Shown: positions 42,588-49,774 of the stretch, piece after piece | Numbering within the stretch: position 1 is the stretch's first letter | How the letters are laid out: each line of letters begins with the position of its first letter | From: Arthrobacter cryoconiti | GTDB taxonomy: Bacteria > Actinomycetota > Actinomycetes > Actinomycetales > Micrococcaceae | Assembly (NCBI RefSeq): GCF_020905375.1 | Contig: NZ_JAJJBU010000011.1 | Span: 1 to 49,774 of the forward strand | DNA length: 49,774 nt | Direction: 5' to 3' | Translations under genes and position numbers: made by a program | Notes under the pieces: generated by a model | Seen by the model: only the letters and a program-made list of their open reading frames with translations | What the model was told of the DNA's origin: nothing | Databases searched by the model: none

Positions 42588-45500
42588 TAGTACTGCACCT
42601 CCTGGGAACGGCGACGGATGGTGGAAACGTTGTCTCTCTGGTTTCCTGTGGGGCCAAGATAATTGAAGGCATAGGTCAGCTGCCCGTAGGCGCCAATCAA
42701 GTGGGAGGGCTTAACCAATAGGCGTGTCAAGGAGTTGTGAATGCCGCCGCGACGTCCCGTAGCTTCAGACTTGGGCACGTCGATGGTGCGTTCCTGTGCG
42801 TGGTAAACGAACACCACACCCTCTGGCATACGGTGGCTGACCACTGCGCGGGCAACCAATACGCCGTTCATGTTCACGGCTTCCACCCAGTCGTTGTCCA
42901 TGACCTGGATGGACTTGGCGTCCTGCGGACTCATCCACACGGTAGGGCCGCCGCGTGAAAGCGAGAGCATGAGCAAGTTGTCCTGATATTCGGAGTGAAT
43001 GGACCATTTGGAGTGCGGGGTGAGGTAGCGGACCACCACCTCCTTTTCCCCGTTGGGACCGAACTTCGGTTCCCCAAATAGGCGCTGCATATCCAGCGGC
43101 GGGCGGTAGATCGGCAAGGCCTCGCCAATGTCGATGATCCAGTCGTGATCCAAGAAAAAATGCATGCGCCCGGTCAGCGTGTGGAATGGCTTGAGCCGCT
43201 CAATGTTCTGCGTGAACGGTGAATAGCGCCGCCCGCCCGTCTCTGAGCCGGACCATTCAGGGGAGGTGATGACAGGAACCGGCCCGGCTTGAGTCATGGC
43301 GAACGAAATGATCTTCTCCTCGGATCCTTCCGCCAGATCCGCCAACTTCACCCCCGTGCGCTTTTCCAGTTCCTTGAATCCGCTCACGGCCAGCTGACCA
43401 TTGCAAGTTCCGGAGAACGTCAGGACTGCCTCGGCCATTTTCGCGTCGGTGTCGATCGCCGGGCGCCCGTGGGCAAAGCCGCCCATCATGACGCCGTTCG
43501 CCTTGGCTAGGTGTGCGAGTGCTTTATCCAGTTTGTAGTTGACGTCCTTGACCGTGAAGCCGAGTTTGTCTGCCAGAGGTCCGACGGCGGCCAGCTTGTG
43601 GGCGATCGCCGTGTAGTCCCGCTCCACAACAGTGAAGTTGGGCATGTTCGCCCCTGGTACGCCTTCAATGCCGTCCTCGCGCCAGTCGCGGACCACGCCG
43701 CCGGGTTGGGCGATCTGGCCCACGGTGTCGTGGATCATCGGCACGCTCACCAGGTCCTTGCGGGTACCCAAATGTTTGGCCGCTTGCCGGGAGAATTCCT
43801 CGGCCAGTAGATGGAACATTTCAAAGTCAGTCTTGGTTTCCCAAGGCGGGTCAATCGCCGGGGTAAAGGCGTGCACAAACGGGTGCATGTCTGTAGAGGA
43901 GAGGTCGTGTTTCTCGTACCACGTGGCTGCGGGGAAGACGACGTCGGAGAGCAAAGTGGTGCTGGTCATGCGGAAGTCCGCGGACATCAGGAAATCAAGC
44001 TTCCCCTCCGGCCCTTTTTCACGCCACTTGACCGTTTTTGGCTTCAGCGAGGACTCGCTGTCCTGGCCCATTACGTTGTTGTGTGTGCCCAGCAAATTGC
44101 GTAGGAAATATTCGTTTCCCTTGGCAGAGGAACCAAAGAGGTTCGAGCGCCACAGGATCAGGGTGCGTGGCCAGTTCTCGGGTGCGTCGATGTCCTCGAT
44201 GGCAAGGTCCAGATCGCGGTTCTTCAGCGCCTGTGCGACCCATGTTTTCTCATCAGGGGCCTCGCCAGCCGCCACTGCCGCGATCGCTTGATCAGCGATG
44301 TCCAATGGGTTCTTATCGAAGAACGGGTAGAACGGCATCCAGCCCAACCTTGCGGACTGCGCCAGGGCGTCCGCTGTGTGCATGCCGTCAAGGCTGCCCG
44401 TGGACAGAGGAGACTTCAGTGCATCTGCTGAGTATCCGTCCTGGCGCCACTGGTCTGTGTGCATATACCAGTAGCCGGTACCGATCATGGTCCGCGGTGG
44501 ACGTGACCAGTCCAAAGCGTTGGCTAGCGATACCCAACCGGTAAGCGGGCGCGTCTTCTCCTGGCCCACATAATGAGCCCAACCGCCACCGTTGCGGCCC
44601 ATGCAGCCTGTCAACATGACCAGGGCCAGGACAGCACGGTAGGTGGTGTCGCCGTGGAACCACTGGCAGATCCCGGCGCCCATGATGATCATGGAGCGGC
44701 CCTTGGATTGTTCTGCGTTGCGAGCAAATTCGCGCGCCACGCGGATACAGGCCTGCGCCGGAACCGAGGTGACTTCTTCCTGCCATGCAGGGGTGTACGG
44801 GGTGCTGGTGTCGTTATAGTCTTTGGCCCAGTCTCCGGGTAGGCCGTCCCGGCCCACGCCATATTGGGCCAGCATGAGGTCGTACACGGTGGTGACCAAG
44901 TGCTCGCCCACCCTTGTTGTGGGAACGCCACGGTGTAGCACCGAACCTGTTCCCGTTGGATCCTCAAAGCAGGGCAGCAAGATTTCCACGGATTCAGTTG
45001 TGACCTCATCCATGCTCAAGGCCGGTTCGATCCCGGTCAAATCAAGGTTCCACTTGCCTTCACCAGTCTTGGAATACCTGTGACCTAGGGTCCCGTTGGG
45101 GATGATCGCTTGCCCCGAGACCTTGTCGAAGAGCATCGTCTTGAATGCGGCATCCTCTTCGTTCTCATGACCGGGGACGAAGGCAGCGGTGAGGAATTTT
45201 CCGGCGTTGTACGTGCCGTCGTCGTTCTTCACCAAGCGCACCAGGAACGGTAGGTCTGTGAACTGACGGACGTAGCTCTGGAAGAACGGCACCTGCCGGT
45301 CCACAAAGAATTCCTTGAGTGTCACATGCCCCATACCCATGGCCAGTGCGGCGTCTGTACCTGCCTGGGCGGGAAGCCATTCATCGGCAAACTTGGTGTT
45401 GTCGGCATAGTCCGGGCTGATGGCAATGACCTTGGTGCCTCGGTAGCGCACCTCCGTCATCCAATGGGCATCCGGGGTGCGGGTCACAGGGACATTGGAG

Positions 45501-46300
45501 CCCCACATCATCAGATAGGTGGCATCCCACCAGTCGCCAGATTCGGGCACGTCCGTCTGGTCGCCAAAGACCTGCGGGCTGGCCACGGGAAGGTCCGCAT
45601 ACCAGTCGTAGAAAGAGGTCATGACGCCGCCGATCAACTGCACAAAGCGAGTGCCGATGGCGTGGCTGACAATAGACATGGCTGGGATAGGCGAGAACCC
45701 TGAAACCCGGTCGGGGCCGTAAGTTTTGATGGTGTTCACGTGTGCGGCAGCCGCGATTTCCAAGGCCTCAGCCCACGTGGTGCGCACCAAACCGCCCTTA
45801 CCGCGGGCGTTCTGGTAGCGGCGGCGCTTTTGCGGATCTCCGGCCACTTCGGCGAAGGCAAGGACGGGGTCGCCAAGGCGCTTTTTCGCCTCCCGGTACA
45901 TTTCCACCAGCACGCCACGGGCGTAGGGGAACCGCACGCGGGTGGGGGAATAGGTGTACCAAGAGAACGCTGCGCCGCGGGGACAGCCACGGGGCTCATA
46001 TTCAGGGCTATCCGGACCAACTGACGGGTAGTCCGTCTGCTGCGATTCCCACGTGATGATGCCGTCCTTGACGTACACCTTCCACGAGCAAGAACCCGTG
46101 CAGTTCACACCGTGGGTGGAGCGCACCACTTTGTCATGACTCCACCGGTCACGGTAGAAGATATCGCCCTTTCGTCCACCTTCGCGAAACACGGCCCGGG
46201 AATCGGCGGTCTCGTCCCATTTGGTGAAAAAGCGGCCCAGTTTCAACATCGCGTCCGACGCCGGACCATCGACTCCGGCAACAAAAGGTTCAGCAGTCAT
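42587..46300 (-). CDS. narG: Respiratory nitrate reductase alpha subunit NarG
   Basis: The 1237-residue catalytic subunit reduces nitrate to nitrite at a bis-MGD molybdenum centre on the cytoplasmic side. The FS0 cluster ligands are His63, Cys67, Cys71 and Cys106 (His in place of the first Cys is normal for NarG). The molybdenum ligand is Asp232 in FYDWYADLP. The length is typical. It is the first gene of narGHJI-narK. The start ATG at 46300 has no strong ribosome binding site. Oxygen-independent energy production from nitrate is therefore likely for this organism. Confidence 0.98.
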   Translation of the reverse strand: MTAEPFVAGVDGPASDAMLKLGRFFTKWDETADSRAVFREGGRKGDIFYRDRWSHDKVVRSTHGVNCTGSCSWKVYVKDGIITWESQQTDYPSVGPDSPEYEPRGCPRGAAFSWYTYSPTRVRFPYARGVLVEMYREAKKRLGDPVLAFAEVAGDPQKRRRYQNARGKGGLVRTTWAEALEIAAAAHVNTIKTYGPDRVSGFSPIPAMSIVSHAIGTRFVQLIGGVMTSFYDWYADLPVASPQVFGDQTDVPESGDWWDATYLMMWGSNVPVTRTPDAHWMTEVRYRGTKVIAISPDYADNTKFADEWLPAQAGTDAALAMGMGHVTLKEFFVDRQVPFFQSYVRQFTDLPFLVRLVKNDDGTYNAGKFLTAAFVPGHENEEDAAFKTMLFDKVSGQAIIPNGTLGHRYSKTGEGKWNLDLTGIEPALSMDEVTTESVEILLPCFEDPTGTGSVLHRGVPTTRVGEHLVTTVYDLMLAQYGVGRDGLPGDWAKDYNDTSTPYTPAWQEEVTSVPAQACIRVAREFARNAEQSKGRSMIIMGAGICQWFHGDTTYRAVLALVMLTGCMGRNGGGWAHYVGQEKTRPLTGWVSLANALDWSRPPRTMIGTGYWYMHTDQWRQDGYSADALKSPLSTGSLDGMHTADALAQSARLGWMPFYPFFDKNPLDIADQAIAAVAAGEAPDEKTWVAQALKNRDLDLAIEDIDAPENWPRTLILWRSNLFGSSAKGNEYFLRNLLGTHNNVMGQDSESSLKPKTVKWREKGPEGKLDFLMSADFRMTSTTLLSDVVFPAATWYEKHDLSSTDMHPFVHAFTPAIDPPWETKTDFEMFHLLAEEFSRQAAKHLGTRKDLVSVPMIHDTVGQIAQPGGVVRDWREDGIEGVPGANMPNFTVVERDYTAIAHKLAAVGPLADKLGFTVKDVNYKLDKALAHLAKANGVMMGGFAHGRPAIDTDAKMAEAVLTFSGTCNGQLAVSGFKELEKRTGVKLADLAEGSEEKIISFAMTQAGPVPVITSPEWSGSETGGRRYSPFTQNIERLKPFHTLTGRMHFFLDHDWIIDIGEALPIYRPPLDMQRLFGEPKFGPNGEKEVVVRYLTPHSKWSIHSEYQDNLLMLSLSRGGPTVWMSPQDAKSIQVMDNDWVEAVNMNGVLVARAVVSHRMPEGVVFVYHAQERTIDVPKSEATGRRGGIHNSLTRLLVKPSHLIGAYGQLTYAFNYLGPTGNQRDNVSTIRRRSQEVQY

Positions 46301-46377
46301 GGCACCAGACTAGGGGGCATTTCTCACGTTTTCTACCAGAAAAAGAATAGTCAACAAAGGGGTGCGCTAATTCTTGC

Positions 46378-46391
46378 TTGAAATATGCCAA
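46378..46391 (-). promoter_or_regulatory. Crp/Fnr-type half-symmetric site upstream of narG
   Basis: The plus-strand TTGAAATATGCCAA (reverse strand TTGGCATATTTCAA) keeps the TTG-N8-CAA frame of Fnr/Crp family sites, about 80 bp upstream of narG. A TTGACT -35-like hexamer lies nearer the gene (46354-46349), but I find no -10 at proper spacing. A regulator of this family for anaerobic induction is inferred, not shown. Confidence 0.35.
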
Positions 46392-46453
46392 TTTTCGGGA
46401 ACTTTGCGTTCACTCCGGCAAAAAAATAGTTTTCTTGTCCCGCCCCCGTGAGC

Positions 46454-47365
46454 CTAGAGGCGTCTAAATGTCAGATCAAAAATGACGCGTCCGGCTTTGT
46501 GTGCCTTGTTTTCAAAGCTGGTGAGAATACGCCCCTCGAAGCGGGGGGACCAACCACCAACACTGTCCGGATCTTCGCTTAGTTCGCAGTCCACGCCACT
46601 TAGGCGCGCCTGCGTGAGCGGGCTCTGTGCGCCCACCAGTTCACCTTCGTGGGCGTTGGTGAACAGCTCTGAATCCGTGCCGACATCTCGCATTTGTTCG
46701 GCGTAGGTGGACCAGTCAGTTGCCAGGCGCCACACTCCACCCGGTTCAAGGACGCGAGCCACGAGAGGGGCAAAAGTGTCCTTGACCATGCGGCGTTTAT
46801 TGTGTTTTGTCTTGTGCCATGGATCCGGGAAAAACACCCACACTTGGCTGACGGAAGCTTTTTCTAACATGGTGGAGAGGACTTCCGGGGCGTTGGCTTG
46901 GACCACGCGGACATTGCTGAGATCGTTGGCGACGATCTTTTGGATGGTTTGGGCGAGCCCTGGCGTGTAGACCTCCACGGCCAAGAAGTCCTTGTCCGGA
47001 TTTTCCTTTGCCGCGAAGACCACCGCGTCACCTAGCCCGGAACCTATCTCAACCACCAGGGGGGCAGTGCGGCCAAACTCCTCCTGTGCGTCGAAAACGT
47101 AGTCGGGGTGTACCGAGGTATCGGAAATGTGGCGGGGTACGTCCACGGCGAGGGTGTCAGAATGATCATCCCAGGCCTTTTGGCGACGACCCTGTAAGCG
47201 AGTGCCGCGGCGCACGAAGGAGACGGGCTGAGCCCGATAAGTGCCTTCGGCTGCCTGACTGCCGGGGGTGACCTCGCGGGCCGTGCCATCTGTGGTCCGT
47301 GGAGCTCGTTGTTCTGCGGGGGACGCGGGACCTGCGGGTCCGGAAGCTGGGGTTTCACTCATCAC
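46454..47365 (-). CDS. trmB: tRNA (guanine-46-N7-)-methyltransferase TrmB
   Basis: The 303-residue enzyme adds m7G46 to the variable loop of tRNAs. A long Ala/Pro/Thr-rich N-terminal tail (1-45) precedes the methyltransferase domain, with motif I VVEIGSGLGDAVV and the TrmB signature FFPDPWHKTKHNKRRM. The C-terminal TSFENKAHKAGR is also typical. AAGGTG precedes tandem ATGs at 47365 and 47362. It is a single gene, divergent from the DEAD-box helicase gene. Confidence 0.94.
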   Translation of the reverse strand: MMSETPASGPAGPASPAEQRAPRTTDGTAREVTPGSQAAEGTYRAQPVSFVRRGTRLQGRRQKAWDDHSDTLAVDVPRHISDTSVHPDYVFDAQEEFGRTAPLVVEIGSGLGDAVVFAAKENPDKDFLAVEVYTPGLAQTIQKIVANDLSNVRVVQANAPEVLSTMLEKASVSQVWVFFPDPWHKTKHNKRRMVKDTFAPLVARVLEPGGVWRLATDWSTYAEQMRDVGTDSELFTNAHEGELVGAQSPLTQARLSGVDCELSEDPDSVGGWSPRFEGRILTSFENKAHKAGRVIFDLTFRRL

Positions 47366-47835
47366 CTTAAGGGTACCGGTGGTTTCTGGCCGGTCTACGT
47401 CGACGGCGGACCTGCTGTGCCCGCTCGGGACGGCGCCTCATTCCGGACCCGCCGCGTGCCGGCCCGTCGTCGCGCGCCGCTTTCGTCCGACGGCGTGCCG
47501 AACTGGCGGGATGGCATGAAAGTTCACACGCCGTCGCCAATACGGCACGCCGTGACCGATCGAGGCGGGCACTGCAGCGCGCCCCAGCCACATTTTGAAG
47601 GTGAGATATGACACCAAGGTGCCCGTCCGGCGTCGTACCACTGGTAGGCTGAGAATACTTAATGCGTGTATTGCGCATTCTGCGTCGATGAACGCATTCA
47701 ACTTGTCCCACCGTTTCCGCATTCGGACCCGCTCTTCGGGTGGTGGTTGACACGCTCTGGCATTGAATCGGCGAACCCGTGGTCAAAACTGGCCGTGGGA
47801 CGTTGAACCGCCTTGAAGAAAGATTCTCTCTTTAC
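47366..47835. other. Intergenic region between trmB and the DEAD-box gene
   Basis: No gene is supported in these 470 bases. They hold the palindromic repeat at 47489-47552, a short inverted motif AATGCG-N7-CGCATT (47662-47680) and a TTGACA (about 47747-47752) without a matching -10. The 5' part of the helicase transcript is probably a long untranslated leader, as often seen for cold-induced RNA helicases. Confidence 0.4.
47489..47552. repeat. Palindromic intergenic repeat related to the one after hspR
   Basis: GACGGCGTG (47489-47497) can pair with CACGCCGTC (47527-47535); alternatively CGGCGTGCCG (47491-47500) pairs with CGGCACGCCG (47543-47552). The ends match the termini of the 34520-34587 palindrome, while the interior differs. 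This suggests a dispersed repeat family. Confidence 0.6.
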
Positions 47836-49584
47836 ATGACAACTTTTGCTGCCCTTGGTGCGCCCAAGGAAATTGTTGCTTCGCTTGCCGCCAACGGTAT
47901 CGAGGAAGCATTCCCGATCCAGGTCAAGACCTTGCCGGATACGCTGGCAGGACGCGACGTTCTGGGCCGCGGCCGCACTGGCTCTGGTAAGACCATCGCT
48001 TTTGCCATTCCGCTCGTAGCCCGACTGGCCGAGCGTGAAGCACCATACTTCCGCAAGCCTGGCCGCCCCATGGGCCTGGTGTTGGCACCCACCCGTGAGT
48101 TGGCAACACAGCTCAACAACACCATCGAGCCCCTCGCCAAAGCAATGGGTTTGAACACCACGGTCATTTACGGCGGGGTCTCCCAGGCACGTCAGGAAAA
48201 GGCCCTGCGCGCTGGCGTCGATATTGTTATTGCCTGCCCGGGCCGTCTTGAAGACCTTATGAAGCAGCGCATTATCTCACTCGAAAACGTTGAGATCACA
48301 GTGCTGGACGAAGCGGATCACATGGCTGATCTCGGTTTCTTGCCGGTAGTCAAGCGCCTTCTGGACACCACTCCTACCCAGGGCCAGCGCATGCTCTTCT
48401 CCGCGACCTTGGACAACGGTGTGGACAAAATCGTCCAGCGTTACCTCTCCAACCAGCTCACTCATTCAGTAGATGAGGCCAAGGCCGCCGTCTCCACCAT
48501 GGAGCACCACGTCTTGGTGGTCAACGACCAGACGGTGAAGAAGCAGGTCATTGTGGAGCTGGCGTCGGGCGACGGCCGACGCATTCTCTTCATGCGCACC
48601 AAGCACCACGCCCGCAAACTGGCCAAGACCCTGACCGACGCCGGCATCCCCGCAGTAGATCTGCATGGAAACCTCTCACAGAATGCCCGTGACCGGAACC
48701 TGGCTGAATTCTCCACCGGCGGGGTTCGCGTCCTGGTCGCCACTGACGTTGCCGCCCGCGGCGTGCACGTTGATGACATTGAACTGGTTATCCACGTTGA
48801 TCCGCCGACGGAACACAAGGCGTACCTGCACCGTTCGGGCCGTACCGCCCGCGCCGGGCACGACGGCGTTGTGGTCACCTTGACTCTGCCGGAGCAGCAG
48901 AGCGACGTGAAGAAGCTGATGAAGGCCGCCGGTGTTGATGTGAGCTTTGAGCGCGTCACTGCCAGTTCGCCGGTGATTGCATCGTTGGTGGGCGAGGTTG
49001 CCCAGAAGGTTGATCCGCGCACCCGTGCAGCATTGCTCGCCGCAAAACAACCAGCTCAAGGTGGTGGGTCCTCCACCGGTGCCAATGCCCAGCGTAAGCG
49101 TGCCCGTACCGGTGCTGCCCCTACGGCTGGCGGTCGTGGTGGCCGGGGTGGACGCGGTCGTGTCTCCGCCGATTCCAATGACCGTTCAAGTGCAGCAGCG
49201 CACGGCAATCGTTCGGAACGCCGTGAGGCTGCGCCTCAGTCGGCTCGCTTTAGCGCAGAGGGACGTCGTCCCGCAGGCGAGGGCCGCTCTTCAGGCGAGG
49301 GCCGCCCGGCACGTGACGGACGTCCGGCACGTGACGGCGACGTCGCCCGTGGCAAGCGTTCACCACAAGGAGCCGGTTCCCGTGGTTCTTCGCACAGCAA
49401 TGACGCCCCACGTTCTGCTTCGCGAGGCAGTGGCTCCGGTGCTGTATGGTCCTCAAACACCGGCGGTACCTCGGGTGGCAGTTTCAACTCCAACAGCTCG
49501 GGTGGATCTCGCGCAGGTGGAGCCCGCTCCGGTGGTCCGCGTAGGGCTTCGGCACCGGCGTCGAACCAGCGCCGCGGCCGCTAA
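47836..49584 (+). CDS. DEAD-box ATP-dependent RNA helicase
   Basis: The protein is 582 residues from the ATG at 47836 (MTTFAALGAPKEIV). The frame is open back to a GTG at 47779, which would add 19 residues. Motifs in order: Q-motif region FPIQ, motif I GRTGSGKT, Ia PTRELA, II DEAD (LDEADHMADLG), III SAT, then the second lobe with HRSGRTARAG. The C-terminal 170 residues are disordered and Gly/Arg-rich, with RGG boxes and GEGR/ARDGR repeats, typical of cold-shock and ribosome-assembly helicases of actinobacteria. No clear ribosome binding site is seen. Its 3' end is duplicated in inverted orientation at the window end. Confidence 0.94.
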   Translation: MTTFAALGAPKEIVASLAANGIEEAFPIQVKTLPDTLAGRDVLGRGRTGSGKTIAFAIPLVARLAEREAPYFRKPGRPMGLVLAPTRELATQLNNTIEPLAKAMGLNTTVIYGGVSQARQEKALRAGVDIVIACPGRLEDLMKQRIISLENVEITVLDEADHMADLGFLPVVKRLLDTTPTQGQRMLFSATLDNGVDKIVQRYLSNQLTHSVDEAKAAVSTMEHHVLVVNDQTVKKQVIVELASGDGRRILFMRTKHHARKLAKTLTDAGIPAVDLHGNLSQNARDRNLAEFSTGGVRVLVATDVAARGVHVDDIELVIHVDPPTEHKAYLHRSGRTARAGHDGVVVTLTLPEQQSDVKKLMKAAGVDVSFERVTASSPVIASLVGEVAQKVDPRTRAALLAAKQPAQGGGSSTGANAQRKRARTGAAPTAGGRGGRGGRGRVSADSNDRSSAAAHGNRSERREAAPQSARFSAEGRRPAGEGRSSGEGRPARDGRPARDGDVARGKRSPQGAGSRGSSHSNDAPRSASRGSGSGAVWSSNTGGTSGGSFNSNSSGGSRAGGARSGGPRRASAPASNQRRGR

Positions 49585-49774
49585 GTAACCCTTACGAACT
49601 GTCCCGCAGTTGTTGTTGTAAATCCGGCTAATTAGCCGGATTTACAACAACAACTGCGGGACAGTTCGTAAGGGTTACTTAGCGGCCGCGGCGCTGGTTC
49701 GACGCCGGTGCCGAAGCCCTACGCGGACCACCGGAGCGGGCTCCACCTGCGCGAGATCCACCCGAGCTGTTGGA
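49489..49774. repeat. 286-bp perfect inverted repeat at the window end (fold-back)
   Basis: Bases 49632-49774 are the exact reverse complement of 49489-49631, with the centre between 49631 and 49632 in the terminator loop. The right arm therefore repeats the last 32 codons of the DEAD-box gene (stop included) and its 3' flank on the opposite strand (partial copy with stop at 49681-49679). No mismatch was seen. A fold-back assembly or amplification artefact at a contig end is the likeliest cause. Confidence 0.95.
49620..49643. terminator. Terminator hairpin of the DEAD-box gene
   Basis: AAATCCGGCT and AGCCGGATTT pair over 10 bp around an AATT loop, 35 bp after the stop codon. It is also the exact pivot of the inverted repeat that fills the window end, so the natural sequence past the loop cannot be confirmed here. 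Confidence 0.7.

Noticed and set aside
49679-49774. A second, partial DEAD-box gene on the reverse strand
   Set aside because: It is an exact reverse copy of the end of the neighbouring gene produced by the terminal inverted repeat, so it is not an independent gene.

Overview
The window looks like a chromosomal segment of a Gram-positive actinobacterium of the Micrococcaceae, most likely Arthrobacter in the broad sense. Reasons: moderately high GC; frequent GTG and TTG starts; a dnaK-grpE-dnaJ-hspR operon preceded by HAIR elements; a SAM-IV riboswitch, an actinobacterial class; a fused MrpA-MrpB subunit; and an HTH-MurA fusion of a type I recall from this group. I see no insertion sequence, prophage or CRISPR array. 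This identification rests on recognition of protein families, not on a database search.

Layout. 1-2.1 kb: tRNA-Gly and a KhtTU-type K+/H+ antiporter pair, reverse strand. 2.2-4.2 kb: dcd, convergent with a UMF1-type MFS transporter. 4.3-10.7 kb: a complete Mrp Na+/H+ antiporter operon, six genes joined by 4-bp stop/start overlaps. 10.7-11.0 kb: a small DUF4235 membrane protein. 11.1-14.3 kb: a TPP riboswitch followed by a YkoE-D-C type ECF transporter for thiamine or its pyrimidine precursor. 14.4-16.0 kb: the HTH-MurA fusion, with palindromes in its promoter region. 16.0-18.3 kb: a 32-bp minisatellite, then a reverse-strand methionine operon (DUF1737, rhodanese, metZ) behind a SAM-IV riboswitch. 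18.3-18.6 kb: a probable short transcript ending at a very strong terminator. 18.8-23.4 kb: an aminoacyl-phosphatidylglycerol synthase-like protein, a membrane-anchored alpha/beta hydrolase and a Pr6Pr-family membrane protein. 23.4-28.1 kb: pabC-like and pabB genes either side of a cardiolipin synthase; the PabB carries an N-terminal P-loop domain. 28.2-30.1 kb: a small membrane protein, a LysE-type exporter and a methyltransferase. 30.2-34.6 kb: the heat-shock operon with its HspR repressor. 34.6-38.0 kb: a SWIM-SNF2 helicase. 38.2-46.4 kb: narGHJI plus narK on the reverse strand, giving anaerobic nitrate respiration. 46.4-49.6 kb: trmB and a DEAD-box RNA helicase.

The genes fall into a few themes: ion and pH homeostasis (KhtTU, Mrp), envelope lipids (lipid aminoacylation, cardiolipin synthase), riboswitch-controlled cofactor and amino-acid supply (TPP, SAM-IV, pABA), stress and RNA metabolism (DnaK system, DEAD helicase) and nitrate respiration.

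The last 286 bases are a perfect inverted repeat that folds back on the DEAD-box gene at its terminator hairpin, and the first 32 bases are a perfect palindrome that runs up to base 1. The window is therefore probably a whole contig whose ends lie at hairpins; the final 143 bases should not be read as independent sequence. The least explained items are the short transcript and possible leader peptide at 18.38-18.55 kb, the HTH-MurA fusion with its operator-like palindromes, the P-loop-PabB fusion, and a dispersed palindromic repeat present at 34.5 and 47.5 kb.
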